Shown here: one piece after another, positions 56,145 to 64,000 of the stretch
Position numbering within the stretch: position 1 is the stretch's first letter
How the letters are laid out: each line of letters begins with the position of its first letter
Assembly: GCF_034064985.1 (NCBI RefSeq)
Contig: NZ_CP139249.1
Coordinates: 1-64,000 of the forward strand
Source of the DNA: Acinetobacter pittii
GTDB taxonomy: Bacteria; Pseudomonadota; Gammaproteobacteria; Pseudomonadales; Moraxellaceae
Direction of reading: 5' to 3'
DNA: 64,000 nt
Notes under the pieces: model-generated
Told to the model about the DNA's origin: nothing
Databases searched by the model: none
What the model saw: only the letters and a program-made list of their open reading frames with translations
Translations under genes and position numbers: made by a program

Positions 56145-56191
56145 AAAATACTCCCTGTCACAGCCATATCAAAATTATTTTGCTCACTATG

Positions 56192-57226
56192 TCACGAACG
56201 GCTTGTCGAGATCAATTTTTTCATAGCAGTTGGAACTCCTTTAGCAATAGCCTGTTCCGGGCTTAACCATTGGCCTTCAAGTTCAATTGACAGATGTTCT
56301 TTTTGATCAGGTTCCACGTGGAACATGTGGGTATTAAGTAACCATGTGAAGTGAGTGAAGCTATGACTGATCTGAAAATTTTGCGGTTGAGGTTGTAATT
56401 TAAATTGCTGACTTAAGCTCAGTCTTTCATGTTCATTTTCTAAAATAGGTAAACAGAATAAACCGCCCCATAGACCATGGGCTTGGCGTTGTTGCCAGAA
56501 CCATTCATCTTCGCACTGGATGATAAGAACATCTGCGGTTCTAACAGGTGGTGTTTTTTTCGGTTTCTTAAAAGGTAATTCTTGTTCTAAACCTTGCTGA
56601 TAAGCCTGACAATGAGCTTGCATTGGACAATATAAACAAAGAGGCTTTTTAGGCGTACAAATAGTTGCACCCAAGTCCATAATGGCTTGCGTGTAGTCAT
56701 GGTTGCGATGTGTCGGGCAAAGCTCTTCAGCCAGTTTCCACATTTCACGTTCGTGCTGTGGTTTGCTTAAGTCATCTTCAATGGCAAAGAAGCGAGCTAA
56801 AACGCGTTTCACGTTGCCATCCATAATCACGCCGTACTGACGTAAACCCAAAGACATGAGCGCGCCTGCGGTAGAGCGACCAATCCCGGGTAGTGCAATC
56901 CATTCTTCTAGCGTTTCAGGGAACTTACCTTGCTGAGTGACAAGGCCAGCAGCTTTATGCAAATTGCGTGCACGAGCGTAATAGCCAAGACCTGCCCAAT
57001 AAGGAGCTACTTCATCCCAAGTTGCATGACCTAAAGCTTCTACAGTTGGGAAGCGTTCCATAAAGCGGTCAAAATATTGTAGAACCGTTTTCACCTGAGT
57101 TTGCTGCAACATAATTTCAGAAACCCAAACTTTGTACGGATCATCGGCAACTTGCCAAGGCAAATCGTGACGACCATGTTGATCGAACCAGTTTAAGAGA
57201 GCATCAGAAAAAGAAAATTCAGGCAT
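56192..57226 (-). CDS. mutY: Adenine DNA glycosylase MutY
   Basis: MutY removes adenine mispaired with 8-oxoguanine, preventing G-to-T changes. The 344-residue protein has the helix-hairpin-helix region PGIGRSTAGALMSLG (near 110), the catalytic aspartate in MDGNVKRVLARFF, the Glu in SEIMLQQTQVKTVL (about 34-47), the [4Fe-4S] ligands in CTPKKPLCLYCPMQAHC (near 191) and a NUDIX-like C-terminal domain that checks the 8-oxoG strand. Residues 301-306 (MFHVEP) are encoded by a perfect parS-like site. Confidence 0.96.
   Translation of the reverse strand: MPEFSFSDALLNWFDQHGRHDLPWQVADDPYKVWVSEIMLQQTQVKTVLQYFDRFMERFPTVEALGHATWDEVAPYWAGLGYYARARNLHKAAGLVTQQGKFPETLEEWIALPGIGRSTAGALMSLGLRQYGVIMDGNVKRVLARFFAIEDDLSKPQHEREMWKLAEELCPTHRNHDYTQAIMDLGATICTPKKPLCLYCPMQAHCQAYQQGLEQELPFKKPKKTPPVRTADVLIIQCEDEWFWQQRQAHGLWGGLFCLPILENEHERLSLSQQFKLQPQPQNFQISHSFTHFTWLLNTHMFHVEPDQKEHLSIELEGQWLSPEQAIAKGVPTAMKKLISTSRS
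56310..56325. other. parS-like centromere site inside mutY
   Basis: On the minus strand it reads TGTTCCACGTGGAACC, identical over all 16 bases to the site in recF, and is read in the same frame (MFHVEP). It lies about 56 kb from dnaA. ParB binding is inferred. Confidence 0.78.
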
Positions 57227-57312
57227 GAACAGCTATAGAAGAGAAGTAAGGGCTAAATTATAGCTGAAATTTAGATGAAATTTTGTTTAAAGCAGGCGAA
57301 CAGCGAGAGTAT

Positions 57313-57353
57313 ATTAAAACAGAGATTACCTGATAATGGGCAACCTCTGTTTC
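57313..57353 (-). terminator. Terminator after the HIT gene
   Basis: On the minus strand AACAGAGGTT / AATCTCTGTT (one wobble pair) is followed by TTTTA. It lies 15 bases after the HIT stop codon. Confidence 0.6.
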
Positions 57354-57367
57354 ATGTATAAAAAGGA

Positions 57368-57730
57368 TTAATCCTTTTGTACACCCCAACGTTGATCAAG
57401 TTTCAACGGCTGGTTTTTGTAGTATGGAATGACATGAATGTGGAAATGGTCAGAAGTCTGTCCAAACACTTCACCATCATTAAAGCCAATATGAAAGCCA
57501 TCTGGCTGATGGCGAAGCTGTGTCTCATGACGGGCAATTTCAAGAAGTGTCAGTAAGCCTTGGTGTTCTTTAGACGTAATGTCAAAAAAAGAACTAACAT
57601 GGCGCAGTGGTGTTACTACACAGTGGCCTTTAGATAACGGATTAGAATCAGGCAAAATTACGGCAAATTCATTCTTATCAATGATGTCATATTCATCAAA
57701 TTCGCAATACGGACATTTCTTGTCAGTCAT
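57368..57730 (-). CDS. HIT family protein
   Basis: A 120-residue histidine-triad nucleotide-binding protein; the triad HFHIHVIP is at about residues 97-104. HIT proteins hydrolyse AMP-linked or dinucleotide substrates. An N-terminal pair CPYCEF (about 6-11) together with conserved histidines may bind zinc. The ATG has AGAGGATAC upstream. The precise substrate is unknown. Confidence 0.88.
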   Translation of the reverse strand: MTDKKCPYCEFDEYDIIDKNEFAVILPDSNPLSKGHCVVTPLRHVSSFFDITSKEHQGLLTLLEIARHETQLRHQPDGFHIGFNDGEVFGQTSDHFHIHVIPYYKNQPLKLDQRWGVQKD

Positions 57731-57870
57731 TGTTGTATCCTCTCATGTTATTCCATTAAACCCCGAGTGCGGGAAATAAGACTAGGCTTTGCTCTAGCTC
57801 AACGGGAGTATAGTTATTGAAGTATGGTTTAAAAAATACAGTAAAAATATTGCAAAGTCATAAACATTTA

Positions 57871-57902
57871 AGGGAGCAAATGCAAAAAAACATTTGCTCC
57901 AA
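57871..57902 (-). terminator. Hairpin after the dienelactone hydrolase gene
   Basis: A 10-bp stem GGAGCAAATG / CATTTGCTCC lies 12 bases downstream of the minus-strand gene. The T tract after it is short. Confidence 0.55.
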
Positions 57903-57913
57903 ATTTGCTTCTT

Positions 57914-58651
57914 TTATTTTAAAGTACGATCTAGCAAACCGTACATTTTAGCAAGGCCTTGTTTTTCCGCTTCGCTGCTGTAGCCAAGATCTACACCGTT
58001 TGCCTTAGCTTTTTCATCTGCAAGCGGGTTACTAAAGCCATGTTTAGCACCTTCTAAAACCACTACTTCGTGTTTAACCTCAGCAGCTTGCATCTCTTTT
58101 TCAAAATTAGCAACATCTTCTAAGGTGACCATACTGTCTAGTTCACCATGTAAAACTAAAACTTCACCTTGAATGTTACCTTTTTGAGCAGGAGCCTTCG
58201 GTGCTAATGTCGCATGGAATGTTACGACTGCTTTAAGTGGTGCACCTGAGCGAGCAAGGTCCAATACAACTTTACCGCCATAGCAAAAGCCAATTGCCGC
58301 TAGTTTTTCGCTATTTACTTCTGGTTGAGCGGCAAGCGTTTGTAGCGCTGCGTTAGCACGATCAGTAACTGTGTCTAATTCTTCAAATGTCTGCATCATC
58401 CATTCATAGGCTTGAGCTGCAGTTGATGTGACTTTTTTATCGCCATACATGTCAATAGCAAGAGCGGCATACCCGTGTTCAGCAAGCTCACGTGCGCGTT
58501 GTTCAGTATATTCATTACGGCCCCACCACTCAGGACCAATAATGATACCTGGTACAGGTTTTTCACTCTCTGGAGCTGCAAAATAACCAATTAATTGGCT
58601 GCCGTCTGGTGCAGTATATTGAATTTCACGGGTTTTAATTGCTGTACTCAT
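57914..58651 (-). CDS. Dienelactone hydrolase family protein
   Basis: A 245-residue cytosolic alpha/beta hydrolase with the family's cysteine nucleophile in GFCYGGKVVLDLA (near 122), the aspartate in VLHGELDSMVTLED (near 172) and the histidine in EGAKHGFSNP (near 205). Dienelactone hydrolases act in ring-cleavage pathways, but this gene is isolated from any such cluster, so a general hydrolase role is more likely. A conserved WWGRNEYTEQRARELAEHGY is present near 42. Confidence 0.88.
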   Translation of the reverse strand: MSTAIKTREIQYTAPDGSQLIGYFAAPESEKPVPGIIIGPEWWGRNEYTEQRARELAEHGYAALAIDMYGDKKVTSTAAQAYEWMMQTFEELDTVTDRANAALQTLAAQPEVNSEKLAAIGFCYGGKVVLDLARSGAPLKAVVTFHATLAPKAPAQKGNIQGEVLVLHGELDSMVTLEDVANFEKEMQAAEVKHEVVVLEGAKHGFSNPLADEKAKANGVDLGYSSEAEKQGLAKMYGLLDRTLK

Positions 58652-58771
58652 GACATTAATCCTGAAATTTAACTCGATTTAAACACGCTTGATTAAAGCA
58701 TAAAAAGTAAAATTAATATAAATAACTATGTAAGAATCTACATCAAAAGAAAAGCTAGAAAACCTCAGGCA

Positions 58772-58806
58772 ATAAAAAAGAAGGAAACCGGTTCCTTCTT
58801 TTTTAT
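58772..58806 (-). terminator. Terminator after the DUF1328 gene
   Basis: The AAAAAAGAAGGAA / TTCCTTCTTTTTT stem with T runs on both strands lies downstream of the small minus-strand gene. Confidence 0.85.
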
Positions 58807-58821
58807 GTGCTAATGATTAGA

Positions 58822-58980
58822 TTAGGTTCTGCCTCGCGAAATGAAACCAATAACAGCGAGAATTACAGCTATGACTAATAAAATCACGGCAAAGTCTTTA
58901 GATAACCCTGCAACACCACCAAACCCTAATAGACTGGCAATGAGTGCAATCACTGCAAAAATTATTGCCCAACGGAACAT
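58822..58980 (-). CDS. Small membrane protein, DUF1328/YtjA family
   Basis: A 52-residue protein with two hydrophobic segments ([20 protein letters not shown] and [20 protein letters not shown]) joined by GGVAGLSKD, the usual DUF1328 pattern. A strong AAGGAGGACAG stands upstream of the ATG. It is an inner-membrane protein of unknown role. Confidence 0.88.
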   Translation of the reverse strand: MFRWAIIFAVIALIASLLGFGGVAGLSKDFAVILLVIAVILAVIGFISRGRT

Positions 58981-59174
58981 ATGCTGTCCTCCTTATTTTT
59001 TCATTGTTGTTTAACTATAAAGCTTGTTTTTTGAACCGAATGTGTCGTTTATGTGGTTGAAATGTATATTAAACAATCATTTTGTGATTCTAAAAACACG
59101 ACTTCTTTTTTTAGCACCATACACTTCAATGTTATACTCATACACTGTTTCAACTATTCAGCTATTAAAAACCT

Positions 59175-59633
59175 ATGTCTACCGAGACCTCACTCCGTCC
59201 ATTTTTTTGGAAAAATTACACGCTTGAGCAACTGACTCAGGCTGAGTGGGAAGCTTTGTGCGATGGGTGTGGTTTGTGCTGTCTGGTTAAGCTAGAAGAT
59301 GAAGATACCCATGAGGTAGCTTATACCAAAGTAGCCTGTAAGTTACTCGATTGCGGTACGGGGCGTTGTTCGGATTATCCAAATCGTCAGCAGCAAGTGC
59401 CTGACTGTTTACAGTTAACGGTAGAGTCTTTAAAGACCATTCACTGGTTGCCATCAAGCTGTGCTTATAAGCGTTTAAATGAAGGAAAAAATTTACCTTC
59501 ATGGCATTATTTAAATACGGGTTCGAGACAAAGTGTAGTTAAGGCGAAAAAATCAGTTGCAGGACGTTGTCTATCTGAGGTTGAGGTCCATGAAGATGAT
59601 CTTGAAGATTATATTGTGCGATGGGTGCGTTAA
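59175..59633 (+). CDS. YcgN family cysteine-cluster protein
   Basis: A 152-residue protein with the conserved cysteine pattern CDGCGLCCLVKLED (about 31-44) and CKLLDCGTGRCSDYPNRQQQ (about 55-74), then CLQL and CAYKRL. This is the YkgJ/YcgN (UPF0260) family, thought to hold a metal or iron-sulfur centre. The start ATG TCT at 59175 gives the usual N-terminus. Function unknown. Confidence 0.88.
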   Translation: MSTETSLRPFFWKNYTLEQLTQAEWEALCDGCGLCCLVKLEDEDTHEVAYTKVACKLLDCGTGRCSDYPNRQQQVPDCLQLTVESLKTIHWLPSSCAYKRLNEGKNLPSWHYLNTGSRQSVVKAKKSVAGRCLSEVEVHEDDLEDYIVRWVR

Positions 59634-59743
59634 TTCGCTTTTAAAAGAGAGATTTTAATTACAGCGTATAATAAAGTAACACTTTTATCGTAAATTTTTT
59701 GCTCATCTCCGTTATATAACAATAAAAACAAAAGGAGATAAGA

Positions 59744-60916
59744 ATGATGAGACGATTAGCAGCCCCCTTATTATGTAGTAGCTTTTTTTTGTTAATGGCC
59801 TGTGGGTCTAATAATACTAATTCAAAAAATCTTGAACAAAATACGTCTGTAAAAGCAGAGCAGCCGGCTTTAACCAAACAACCTTATCAAACTGAAACCT
59901 TTGCCCATTTCAATGAACCTTGGGCAGTGACCAGTCTGCCTGATCAACGTTTATTAGTGACTGAACGGCAGGGCAAATTAAAAATTTTTAATCCAAAAAA
60001 TAAACAAATGTTGGATGTGCAAGGTGTTCCAGCGGTGAACTATGGGGGACAGGGCGGCTTAGGAGATGTCATTTTACATCCTGACTTTGCTAAGAATCAT
60101 TGGATTTATCTCAGCTATGCTACGAAAGGACAGGGTGGATCTGGAGCAGTGATTTCACGTGCGAAACTAGATCTATCTAATCCTCATCAGCCAAAACTTA
60201 TAGATGTGAAGCAGATTTGGCAGCAAGTGCCCAAAGTTTCAGGGCAAGGCCATTATGGGCATCGCATGCTTTTTGATGCAGATGGTAAGCTTTGGGTGAG
60301 TTCAGGTGAGCGACAAAAATTTGATCCTGCCCAAAACATGAAAAGTAACTTGGGTAAAATCTTGCGCTTAAATGAGGATGGTTCAGCAGCCTTAGGTAAC
60401 CCTTTTTATAAGCAAGGTGGGGTTACTGCTGAAATATGGTCATTGGGACACCGTAATCCCTTAGGAATGGCCTTTGACCGTAAAGGACAGCTCTGGGTAG
60501 TGGAGATGGGGCCTAAAGGTGGTGATGAGCTTAATATTATTACCAAAGGCGAAAACTATGGTTATCCAATAGTTTCAAATGGAGACCACTATTCGGGCCA
60601 ACCTATTCCAGATCATCACACTCGCCCAGAATTTAAAGCACCTGAAATTGATTGGACTCCTGTAATCTCTCCATCGAGTATGATTATTTATCGCGGCCAA
60701 CAACTTCCTGCATGGCAAAATAAAGCCTTAATTGGCGGGTTATCTTCTGAAGCAATCATTGTGGTGGATTTAGAGCAAAAGCCTGTGAAAGAAATGCAAA
60801 GACTAGAGATGAAGCAACGTATTCGTGGGTTGCATGAAGCACAAGATGGTTCAATTTGGGTGATTGAAGATGGCTCAAATGCACGTTTACTCAAGCTCAG
60901 TAAGAAATCCTCTTAA
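59744..60916 (+). CDS. PQQ-dependent aldose sugar dehydrogenase, lipoprotein
   Basis: A 390-residue exported lipoprotein (lipobox LMACGSN, Cys20) with a six-bladed propeller of the soluble glucose dehydrogenase/YliI type. Motifs include GGQGGLGDVILHPDFAKN (near 104), YGHRMLFDADGKLWVSSGER near 168 and SLGHRNPLGMAFD near 232, which form the PQQ and calcium site in the family. It would oxidise aldoses in the cell envelope. Acinetobacter is the classical source of such enzymes. An in-frame second ATG follows the first directly. It is followed by an inverted repeat and rarA. Confidence 0.85.
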   Translation: MMRRLAAPLLCSSFFLLMACGSNNTNSKNLEQNTSVKAEQPALTKQPYQTETFAHFNEPWAVTSLPDQRLLVTERQGKLKIFNPKNKQMLDVQGVPAVNYGGQGGLGDVILHPDFAKNHWIYLSYATKGQGGSGAVISRAKLDLSNPHQPKLIDVKQIWQQVPKVSGQGHYGHRMLFDADGKLWVSSGERQKFDPAQNMKSNLGKILRLNEDGSAALGNPFYKQGGVTAEIWSLGHRNPLGMAFDRKGQLWVVEMGPKGGDELNIITKGENYGYPIVSNGDHYSGQPIPDHHTRPEFKAPEIDWTPVISPSSMIIYRGQQLPAWQNKALIGGLSSEAIIVVDLEQKPVKEMQRLEMKQRIRGLHEAQDGSIWVIEDGSNARLLKLSKKSS

Positions 60917-60944
60917 AGCTAGGAAATAGCTTGTAAATAAAGGG

Positions 60945-60985
60945 TGTGTCTCATAGATTCAAATTGTAGATTTCTGTGAGACACA
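60945..60985. repeat. Inverted repeat between the sugar dehydrogenase and rarA
   Basis: TGTGTCTCA / TGAGACACA form a 9-bp perfect stem with a 23-base loop. There is no T tract, so it is not a standard terminator. Confidence 0.5.
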
Positions 60986-61021
60986 ATAGACTATAGAGAA
61001 AAGACGATAAAGCCATTTGAG

Positions 61022-62287
61022 ATGTCAGACACCCATATTCCACTTCCCGAACGCCTGCGCCCAAGAGACTTGTCTGAAATTATTGGGCAAGATCATCTTT
61101 TAGGTGAACATGCGCCCTTACGTCAAATGATTGATCAGGGTCATTTACCTTCTATTATTTTTTGGGGACCACCAGGCGTTGGTAAAACAACCATTGCTTT
61201 ACTTTTGGCACAGGCGATAGACCGTCCATTTGTGAGCTTGTCTGCGCTGAATACGGGCGTAAAAGAATTACGTGAAGTGATTGCAGAAAGTGGTGATTTA
61301 CTAACACCGGTAGTTTTTATTGACGAAATTCATCGTTTTAATAAATCACAGCAAGATGCATTATTAGGCGCAGTTGAAAAAGGCAAAATTACCTTAATTG
61401 GTGCGACCACTGAAAACCCATCTTTTGAGGTGAATAGTGCGCTTTTATCTCGCTGCCAGGTTTATACCTTAAATAGTTTAGACGGAGAGGCAATTCAGAC
61501 TCTTATTAATAATGCGCTCCAAGCCGACAAATTTTTAAAAGACCGTTATATCCATATTGAAGAATATGATGCGCTGATTCAGTTCGCAGCAGGCGATGCT
61601 CGTAAAGCGCTTAATTTACTAGACTTGATTGCCAGTACTTTTGAGCCTGAAATCGAAAATACCATTACCAATGCGGTGGTAGTGAAAGTCGCTCAGCAAA
61701 ATATTGCGCGTTATGACAAATCTGGCGAACAGCATTATGACCTCGTTTCTGCATTTATTAAATCAATTCGAGGTAGTGATCCAGATGCAACCCTATATTG
61801 GATGGCACGTATGCTCAAAGGCGGAGAAGATCCCGTTTTTATTGCAAGACGTATGCTGATCGCAGCCTCAGAAGACATCGGGAATTCGAATCCAAATGCG
61901 CTATTGCTTGCAGGTGAGTGTTTCCGCTCTGTACAAGCGGTAGGTATGCCTGAGGCCCGAATTATTCTAGGTCAAACAGCAGTTTATCTAGCAACAAGTG
62001 CAAAAAGTAATAGTACTTATTTAGCGATTAATAAGGCTTTGGAACTTGCTGAAAAAACGGCAAATTTACCTGTGCCTTTGCATTTGAGAAATGCGCCGAC
62101 CAAGCTTATGAAACAACAAGGCTATGGTATTAATTATCTCTACCCTCATGACTACCCAGAGCACTTTGTGCTGCAAGACTATTTGCCGCCTGAGTTGAAG
62201 GGAACCAAACTCTATGAGTCTGCGAGAAATAAGCGTGAGGTTGAAGGTGAGCGCTTACAGCAACGCAGATGGCAGCAGGAACAATAG
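61022..62287 (+). CDS. rarA: Replication-associated recombination protein RarA (MgsA)
   Basis: RarA is an AAA+ ATPase related to clamp loaders that acts at stalled forks. The 421-residue protein has Walker [11 protein letters not shown] (near 49), Walker [21 protein letters not shown] near 98 and sensor 1 [12 protein letters not shown] near 123, with the family-typical C-terminal tetramerisation region ending QRRWQQEQ. A single gene here, not coupled to lolA or serS as in E. coli. Confidence 0.96.
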   Translation: MSDTHIPLPERLRPRDLSEIIGQDHLLGEHAPLRQMIDQGHLPSIIFWGPPGVGKTTIALLLAQAIDRPFVSLSALNTGVKELREVIAESGDLLTPVVFIDEIHRFNKSQQDALLGAVEKGKITLIGATTENPSFEVNSALLSRCQVYTLNSLDGEAIQTLINNALQADKFLKDRYIHIEEYDALIQFAAGDARKALNLLDLIASTFEPEIENTITNAVVVKVAQQNIARYDKSGEQHYDLVSAFIKSIRGSDPDATLYWMARMLKGGEDPVFIARRMLIAASEDIGNSNPNALLLAGECFRSVQAVGMPEARIILGQTAVYLATSAKSNSTYLAINKALELAEKTANLPVPLHLRNAPTKLMKQQGYGINYLYPHDYPEHFVLQDYLPPELKGTKLYESARNKREVEGERLQQRRWQQEQ

Positions 62288-62300
62288 TTCCTGCTTTATG

Positions 62301-63137
62301 CTATTCCAGCTCTTCAGTGACCTGCCCATAAATCAGTAGAGTGAACACGCCTGTACCGCCAATAATATTGCCGATAGTGGTTGGGATCAGGAAATTAAAC
62401 AGATACTTGCTAATAGAAGCTTCTCCTTGCCAGACTAGATAGGACATTTCTGTGGAACCAACCACTACATGGGTAAAGTCACCCAATCCTATCAAATACG
62501 TCATGAAAAAAATGAGCAGAAACTTATTGCTGACTGAAGGCATCATCCAGACCAAGGCAGCAATTAAAAGTCCTGACATAATACCTTTGAGCAGATTCTG
62601 AGTGGCAGAAAAGGAACCCACATGAAGGGCGAGTTCATCCAGTGCTTTATCAATATCTGGAGTAAATAGGTGAGTAGTTAGGAAAAATAAACTCGCCAAA
62701 GCTGTTCCAATGATATTGCATAGAATCACAATACCCCATAAGCGGCCCACTGCTCGTAATTTATCGAAAGTAAAGGGATTAAATAAAGGCACAACTGTGG
62801 TGATAGTATTCTCAGTAAAGAGTTGCATGTGACTCAATATAGCGATTAGAAACCCAATGGTATAACCCACATTAGTGATTAAATCGGTCCAGACTGCATC
62901 AGTTGGGAGATAAGCGGCAATAATGGCTTTAAATACAAATGAAAAACTGATGACTAAACCCGCGGCAATCCCTGAAAAGATCAGTGCAGTTGTTGGACGA
63001 TCAAGCTCTTCGGCACCATCACGGCGGATAATTTCATAAACTAGACGGGGTGACAGTTTCTCATGTTCTTCGACTGCCATTTTTTCACGCCAGCTTAAAG
63101 TTTTCTCGACTTTCTTTTCCTCTATTTCATGGTCCAT
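62301..63137 (-). CDS. Formate/nitrite transporter family protein, YfdC-like
   Basis: A 278-residue inner-membrane protein with a charged N-terminal tail (MDHEIEEKKVEKTLSWREKM) and about six or seven membrane segments. LFTENTITTVVPLFNPFTFD (near 107), LGDFTHVVVGSTEMSYLVW (near 220) and PTTIGNIIGGTGVFTLL follow the FNT fold and E. coli YfdC closely. The substrate is unknown; the YfdC branch differs from true FocA and NirC. Confidence 0.85.
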   Translation of the reverse strand: MDHEIEEKKVEKTLSWREKMAVEEHEKLSPRLVYEIIRRDGAEELDRPTTALIFSGIAAGLVISFSFVFKAIIAAYLPTDAVWTDLITNVGYTIGFLIAILSHMQLFTENTITTVVPLFNPFTFDKLRAVGRLWGIVILCNIIGTALASLFFLTTHLFTPDIDKALDELALHVGSFSATQNLLKGIMSGLLIAALVWMMPSVSNKFLLIFFMTYLIGLGDFTHVVVGSTEMSYLVWQGEASISKYLFNFLIPTTIGNIIGGTGVFTLLIYGQVTEELE

Positions 63138-63286
63138 CAGGTTTACTCCTCACTGAATAAATATCTTATATTTATTGTTTTATTTATTGTTAAGGCAGTG
63201 TTCAGGATAAATCTAGTCTATTCATAACAGCTTTATGTGTCTTTTTATAAATTGAATGCACAATGGTCAGATCATCAATCACAAAA

Positions 63287-63490
63287 TCAAAGAAAAGTAT
63301 AAGCTCTTAAAGTACGGATGAGTGCCATATAGTCGCCTTGAGAGGCTTTAGAAATAACGGATTCGACCTCTATTTGAGTCCAGCCTTGCTTTAAAGCAGA
63401 ATTGCTAAAGTTGGTTAATAAGACTAGAGGATTTTCACCAAAATGGACTGGATGATTGATTAATTTCTTTTCAAACTTAGATAATTCCAT
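63287..63490 (-). CDS. Small protein of unknown function (67 residues)
   Basis: A 67-residue soluble protein I do not recognise (N-terminus MELSKFEKKLINHPVHFGEN). It is likely mostly helical and has no signal peptide. The ATG has GGGTGAAC upstream, which supports translation. It stands alone between the FNT gene and purC. Confidence 0.6.
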   Translation of the reverse strand: MELSKFEKKLINHPVHFGENPLVLLTNFSNSALKQGWTQIEVESVISKASQGDYMALIRTLRAYTFL

Positions 63491-63636
63491 AGGTTCACCC
63501 GAGTTTTTATATTTAATTATTGTGAAGTACTTTGTGTTTTTTTAGATTTTAGTGTTTTAAATTAAGCTTATGCAAGTGTTAATTTATTGAAATAGACAAA
63601 TCTGTCTACATTGTTTGGGGCGCATGGCGCTGAATA

Positions 63637-63670
63637 TAAAAAAAACCGGGCTTTAGCCCGGTTTTTTATG
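63637..63670 (-). terminator. Terminator after purC
   Basis: The AAAAACCGGGCT / AGCCCGGTTTTT hairpin with T runs lies about 10 bases after the purC stop. Confidence 0.9.
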
Positions 63671-63680
63671 AAGTAATTGA

Positions 63681-64000
63681 TTAGATGTCAGATAAATCTA
63701 CGCCTAAACGAGCAGCAACTTCTTCATAAGCTTCAACAACACCGCCTAAACCTTGACGGAAACGGTCTTTGTCGAGTTTCTTCTTAGAGTCTTTATCCCA
63801 TAAACGGCAGCCGTCTGGAGAGAACTCATCACCAAGCACGATACGGTCATGGAAAACACCGAATTCAAGCTTGAAGTCCACCAAAATCATGTTGCCTTCA
63901 GCAAACAATGCTTTTAATACGTCGTTTACTTTATAAGTTAAAACTTTCATTTGTTCTAACTGTTCAGCAGTTGCCCAACCTAAAGCAATCGCTTGAGATT
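63681..64000 (-). CDS. purC: SAICAR synthetase PurC (3' part, truncated by window end)
   Basis: The last 105 or so codons of phosphoribosylaminoimidazole-succinocarboxamide synthase, which joins CAIR and aspartate in purine synthesis. The visible part starts [20 protein letters not shown] and continues with [27 protein letters not shown], matching the family C-terminal domain. The frame is open to the window edge, so the internal ATG at 63950 is not the true start. Confidence 0.92.
   Translation of the reverse strand, partial: SQAIALGWATAEQLEQMKVLTYKVNDVLKALFAEGNMILVDFKLEFGVFHDRIVLGDEFSPDGCRLWDKDSKKKLDKDRFRQGLGGVVEAYEEVAARLGVDLSDI

Noticed and set aside
59024..59235. Two overlapping open frames ahead of the YcgN gene
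   Set aside because: They overlap the promoter region and the true start at 59175, have no good ribosome binding site and no family resemblance.

Overview
The window reads as chromosomal DNA of Acinetobacter, most likely A. baumannii or a close member of its complex. It begins exactly at the start codon of dnaA and continues with the conserved origin-side order dnaA-dnaN-recF-gyrB. The 16S rRNA variable regions, the low GC content, the 130-residue cytochrome b562 after gyrB and the AdeT-type triplet all fit that genus. The species call rests on recall, not on a database search. There is no sign of prophage, insertion sequence, integron or CRISPR array; this is core genome.

Layout. 1-6.7 kb: replication initiation (dnaA, dnaN, recF, gyrB) and cytochrome b562. 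6.8-9.7 kb: a secreted beta-propeller protein and an ABC-F ATPase (yheS-like). 10-13.6 kb: three tandem paralogous periplasmic proteins of the AdeT1/2 (putative solute-binding) family. 13.7-17.5 kb: erpA, an alpha/beta hydrolase, and the divergent anmK and tyrS. 17.5-23.75 kb: a complete ribosomal RNA operon (16S, tRNA-Ile, tRNA-Ala, 23S, 5S) with two candidate promoters and a 9-bp tandem repeat upstream. 23.9-27.5 kb: a glutathione S-transferase, an outer-membrane barrel protein, and a sodium-dependent transporter with its tiny partner subunit, which is only 47 residues long.

27.5-39.7 kb: rsmB-fmt, ilvD, a duplicated DsbA-like protein, a TauE/SafE permease with a convergent LysR regulator, an NCS2 nucleobase permease and ppc. 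39.8-44.9 kb: a TetR regulator divergent from an RND efflux operon (adaptor and pump, no outer-membrane channel), with a strong inverted repeat between them as candidate operator. 45-48.8 kb: dnaJ, dapB, a START-domain protein and small secreted or membrane unknowns. 48.8-55.6 kb: an MFS exporter and dkgB with a divergent LysR gene, a MocR-type regulator, an alcohol dehydrogenase and tag. 55.6-64 kb: an M23 lipoprotein, mutY, a HIT protein, dienelactone hydrolase, DUF1328, YcgN, a PQQ-type sugar dehydrogenase, rarA, an FNT-type transporter and the 3' part of purC, which runs off the window end.

The observation I consider most worth following is three parS-like centromere palindromes (core GTTCCACGTGGAAC): inside recF, between tyrS and the rRNA operon, and inside mutY. 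In both genes the site is read in the same frame and encodes the same hexapeptide MFHVEP, so chromosome-segregation DNA appears to be embedded in protein sequence. The AdeT triplet is the most interesting set of functionally unresolved genes. I did not find a convincing wholly new system.
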